Source: Caprimulgus europaeus | Taxonomy: Eukaryota; Chordata; Aves; Caprimulgiformes; Caprimulgidae | DNA length: 64,000 bases | Direction: 5' to 3' | NCBI GenBank assembly: GCA_907165065.1 | Contig: OU015539.1 | Location: forward strand, 62,001-126,000 | Part shown: positions 61,501 to 64,000 of the stretch, piece by piece | How the letters are laid out: every line of letters begins with the position of its first letter | How positions within the stretch are numbered: position 1 is the first letter of the stretch | The notes under the pieces: generated by a model | What the model saw: the letters and a program-made list of their open reading frames with translations, nothing else | What the model was told of the DNA's origin: nothing | Databases searched by the model: none | Program-made: the position numbers and the translations under genes

Positions 61501-63802
61501 AAGGACGCTGCAAGGGGGAAGGATGGGACAGGGAAGGGCAATGGAGGGAGCAAAACCTCATGTGGTCGCTGCCGCATGGGAGGGACATGGCTTCCGTCCC
61601 ACGGGGACATGGAACAGGATGGCACGGAGGAGGATGGGGAACGTGACAAGGCTCACTCGGTTCTTTACTCACGGATGCAGGCTTGCACCCCTGGGCTCCA
61701 TGGAGGGCCCCAACGCAGGGACCGCTAATCCACAACCTCCTCACCTTCGTCCTCTTCAGCTCTGTCTGGATACCGTTGTCCATGATCTTGACCGTGATCT
61801 GACCGTCCGACAACTCGGGCCGCAAGAAGGGGGGTCTCACCAGCACTGTCTGCTTGGCCTTGGGGCGCCCGAGGTACCTTGGGAGAGGGGCAGGAGGAAG
61901 GTCATGGCCTGGACCTCGGGATGGGACAGTGTTCTTGGGCACTGCAGGGCTGGGGGGACACCGCTGCACTGTGCCGGGCTCACCTGGGGGCCGGGGAGCT
62001 GCAGAGGACCCGGCTGACGTTCTTACAGCAACCGTTGGTGAAGGGGTTAACACCACCGCGGAACTTGCCCGTCACCTGTGGGTAAGAAGTGTGGCAGCGT
62101 CCCTGGGTGGGCAGGGACCGCGGGGGGTCTGCGGGCCAGCCAGCCAGCCAGGTCAGGTTGCTCAGAGTTTGTCCAGCTCACTCATGACACTCTCCGAGGA
62201 CAGAGACACCTGGAGAGACACTCTCACTTCTCCAGATCCCTGTCCCAGTGTTGAACTACCCTTGAAGGGGCAAAGTCTTTCCCTGATATCTAACTGGAAG
62301 TTGCCTTGTTTCCAGTTGTGCCTGTCACCTCTCGCCCTCCCGAGAAGAACCTCCCTGGCTCCATCCTCTCTACATCCCCCTCTAAAAGCACCAACAAAGA
62401 TCCCCCGTCCCCAGGCCTCACAGATGAGATGCTCTTGGCCACCCCTCGCACACCGCTTGGGCTCTAGCCCTCAACCAGCTCGGTGGCCTCAGTCTAGCCT
62501 GTCCATGTCTGTCTGTCCCAGGGAGCCCCAAAACACACCCAGATGGAGCCCGAGAGGGGCTGCCAGTCCCGCACCAGCCCCAGAGACTTACCTGTTCGTT
62601 GGTAGTGCGGCCCCTCGCCACGAGCACCACGTGGAACCCGGTAAGGCCAGCGACGGGAATGAAGAATAGCCCAGCCACGCACATCACCACCATTCTGCCA
62701 GCAGAGAGTTAAGGACGAGCCGCAGCCCTGCTCCTAGCACGCTGTCCCCAGCCCCGCTGACACCCTCCCGCCTCGGCCCCGCTCCCACAGCCTCCTCGAG
62801 GATACGTGACTGCCATGCGGACGCCAGAGAGCTCCTCCACCTGGTAGAGGACGTAGAGCAGCCCGAAGCCAAACACCCCCATGATGTGCGTGGTCAGCGA
62901 CAGCAAGAAGAGGAAGAAGTAACGGTAATTGCGCCGCCCGATGCAGTTGTTGACCCAGGGGCAGTGGTGGTCAAACTCCTGTCGGTGGGGAGGAGACACA
63001 GTGAGGGGCCGGGCTGCCAGGGCTTCCCGCCCACACTAGAAATGAAGAGGCCTCGAGAGCCGGCGGCTCCTCACCTCCACGCAGTTGTCGCAGACGCTGC
63101 AGTGGGAGCAGCGCGGCGGCCGGTAGAAGCGGCAGGTCGCGCACCACTTCATGCGCACCTGGATGCCCTTGATCTCCACTGTCTTGTAGAGCGGAGCTCG
63201 GAAGTCGTCCTCCTTGTCCTCGTCCTCCTCAGCTGGTGGGGGAAACCCAGCACAGCCACGTGTCAGGGCCATGGCTCAGCCTCCCACCCTCCCGAGCTGG
63301 AGATGCCCAGCATTTCCTGGCCCATACCCTCCTCAGGCCCATCTCACCTGGCACAGGGACTGGCCAGGGACCCCCGAATACAGGTGTGGGGAGGGGGAAG
63401 CTCTCCCAGGCCCTGCCCAGGAACCACGACACCCGCCTGAGCCCCTGGTCCCCGATTCAGGGTACCAGGATTTACGGTGCTTCTGCCGCCTGGTCCTACA
63501 GGCCGGATGCTGAACCCAGAGCCACCATCCCCGCAGCACGTGTCACCACCTGATCCCACCCAGGCAGGGCGAGGAGGGATCTCCTCAAGCCTTGTGGGAA
63601 GAGATGATCCTCTTCACCGTAGAGGAAAGGCAGGAGAGGCAGCTCTAGCAAAGACACTTCCCGAGCAGAGTCAGACTCACCTCGTGGGAAGATGCCCGGG
63701 TCCATGAAGGTAGCCATGCTGAAGTTGGCCAGCACGAAGAGGAAGACGACAGCATTGTAGATGGGAATGACTGGGGAGATGTACAGGCTGAGCCCTGGGC
63801 AC
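58510..63802 (-). CDS. ZDHHC5: ZDHHC5, palmitoyltransferase (lacks first coding exon; one-base frame break)
   Basis: ZDHHC5 is a plasma-membrane DHHC S-acyltransferase that palmitoylates flotillin-2, GRIP1, delta-catenin and other synaptic and cardiac proteins. Exons seen: 63681-63802, 63075-63232, 62806-62978, 62592-62694, 61984-62075, 61745-61877, 61192-61315, 60138-60250, 59092-59973, 58510-58675. The first coding exon (about 35 residues) lies beyond 64000. The Cys-rich domain [20 protein letters not shown] and catalytic DHHC of [17 protein letters not shown] are intact, with membrane segments on both sides ([38 protein letters not shown]). The long cytosolic tail matches mammals and ends in the PDZ ligand E-I-S-V. 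In the 882-nt exon a ten-G run (59267-59276) shifts the frame; nine would keep the frame in register with the last exon. Confidence 0.93.
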
Positions 63803-64000
63803 CTGCAGGCACAGAAGCAGTGAGACACCCAGACCCTGTCCCCTGGGTCCCTCCCCCAGCGCCCCTTCCCTCGTCCCACTGCCCTTCGTGTCCCTTGCCC
63901 TGGCCCCACTCCCGCACAGCCCCTGGCTAGTGCCACAGAGCTCCAACGGTGCCCTCGGAGCGAATGATGGCCGAGTGGGCACCAACCACCCCTCTGAGCC

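Overview
The window is vertebrate nuclear DNA, most likely from a bird. Genes are split into short exons with GT/AG introns. Promoters sit in very GC-rich CpG islands, introns are short, and two CR1-type LINE 3' ends are present (near 5.9 kb and 46.4 kb). There is no bacterial, phage or plasmid signal. The species cannot be fixed from the sequence. The density and GC content suit a gene-rich avian microchromosome.

Layout from left to right: ZFP91 first coding exon (-, 1329-1651; rest of the gene off the left edge); LPXN/leupaxin (+, 5453-8554, complete); CTNND1/p120-catenin (-, coding 11624-25511, with a first intron reaching a CpG-island promoter near 41 kb); an approximately 7 kb gene-free stretch; BTBD18 (+, 49139-50205, unusually short); SELENOH (-, 50553-51114, a selenoprotein with an in-frame TGA and a recognisable SECIS element); TMX2 (-, 52064-54511); MED19 (+, 54774-56284); ZDHHC5 (-, 58510-63802, first coding exon off the right edge). 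The order and relative orientations match the human 11q12.1 block in mirror image. The olfactory-receptor cluster that separates CTNND1 from LPXN in human is absent, and the 3' ends of the two genes here lie about 1 kb apart.

The genes are not one pathway. They group as adhesion/cytoskeleton signalling (LPXN, CTNND1, and ZDHHC5, which palmitoylates membrane and synaptic proteins), transcription (MED19, BTBD18), redox/ER (SELENOH, TMX2) and ubiquitin/NF-kB signalling (ZFP91). Several neighbours share promoters or 3' ends: TMX2/MED19 are head-to-head over 262 bp with five CCAAT boxes, and BTBD18/SELENOH are tail-to-tail with poly(A) signals 41 bp apart.

I rebuilt exon structures by joining splice sites in phase and comparing with remembered family sequences. 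Every complete gene closes in frame. The exception is ZDHHC5, where a run of ten G (59267-59276) shifts the frame by one base inside the large exon, most simply an assembly error. No novel multi-gene system was found. The best leads are an unexplained coding-like ORF pair upstream of LPXN (2878-3839), the half-length BTBD18, isoform-control changes in CTNND1 (lost second start Met, reshaped exons A and B), and an intronic CpG island at about 31.6-33.4 kb that may be an alternative promoter.
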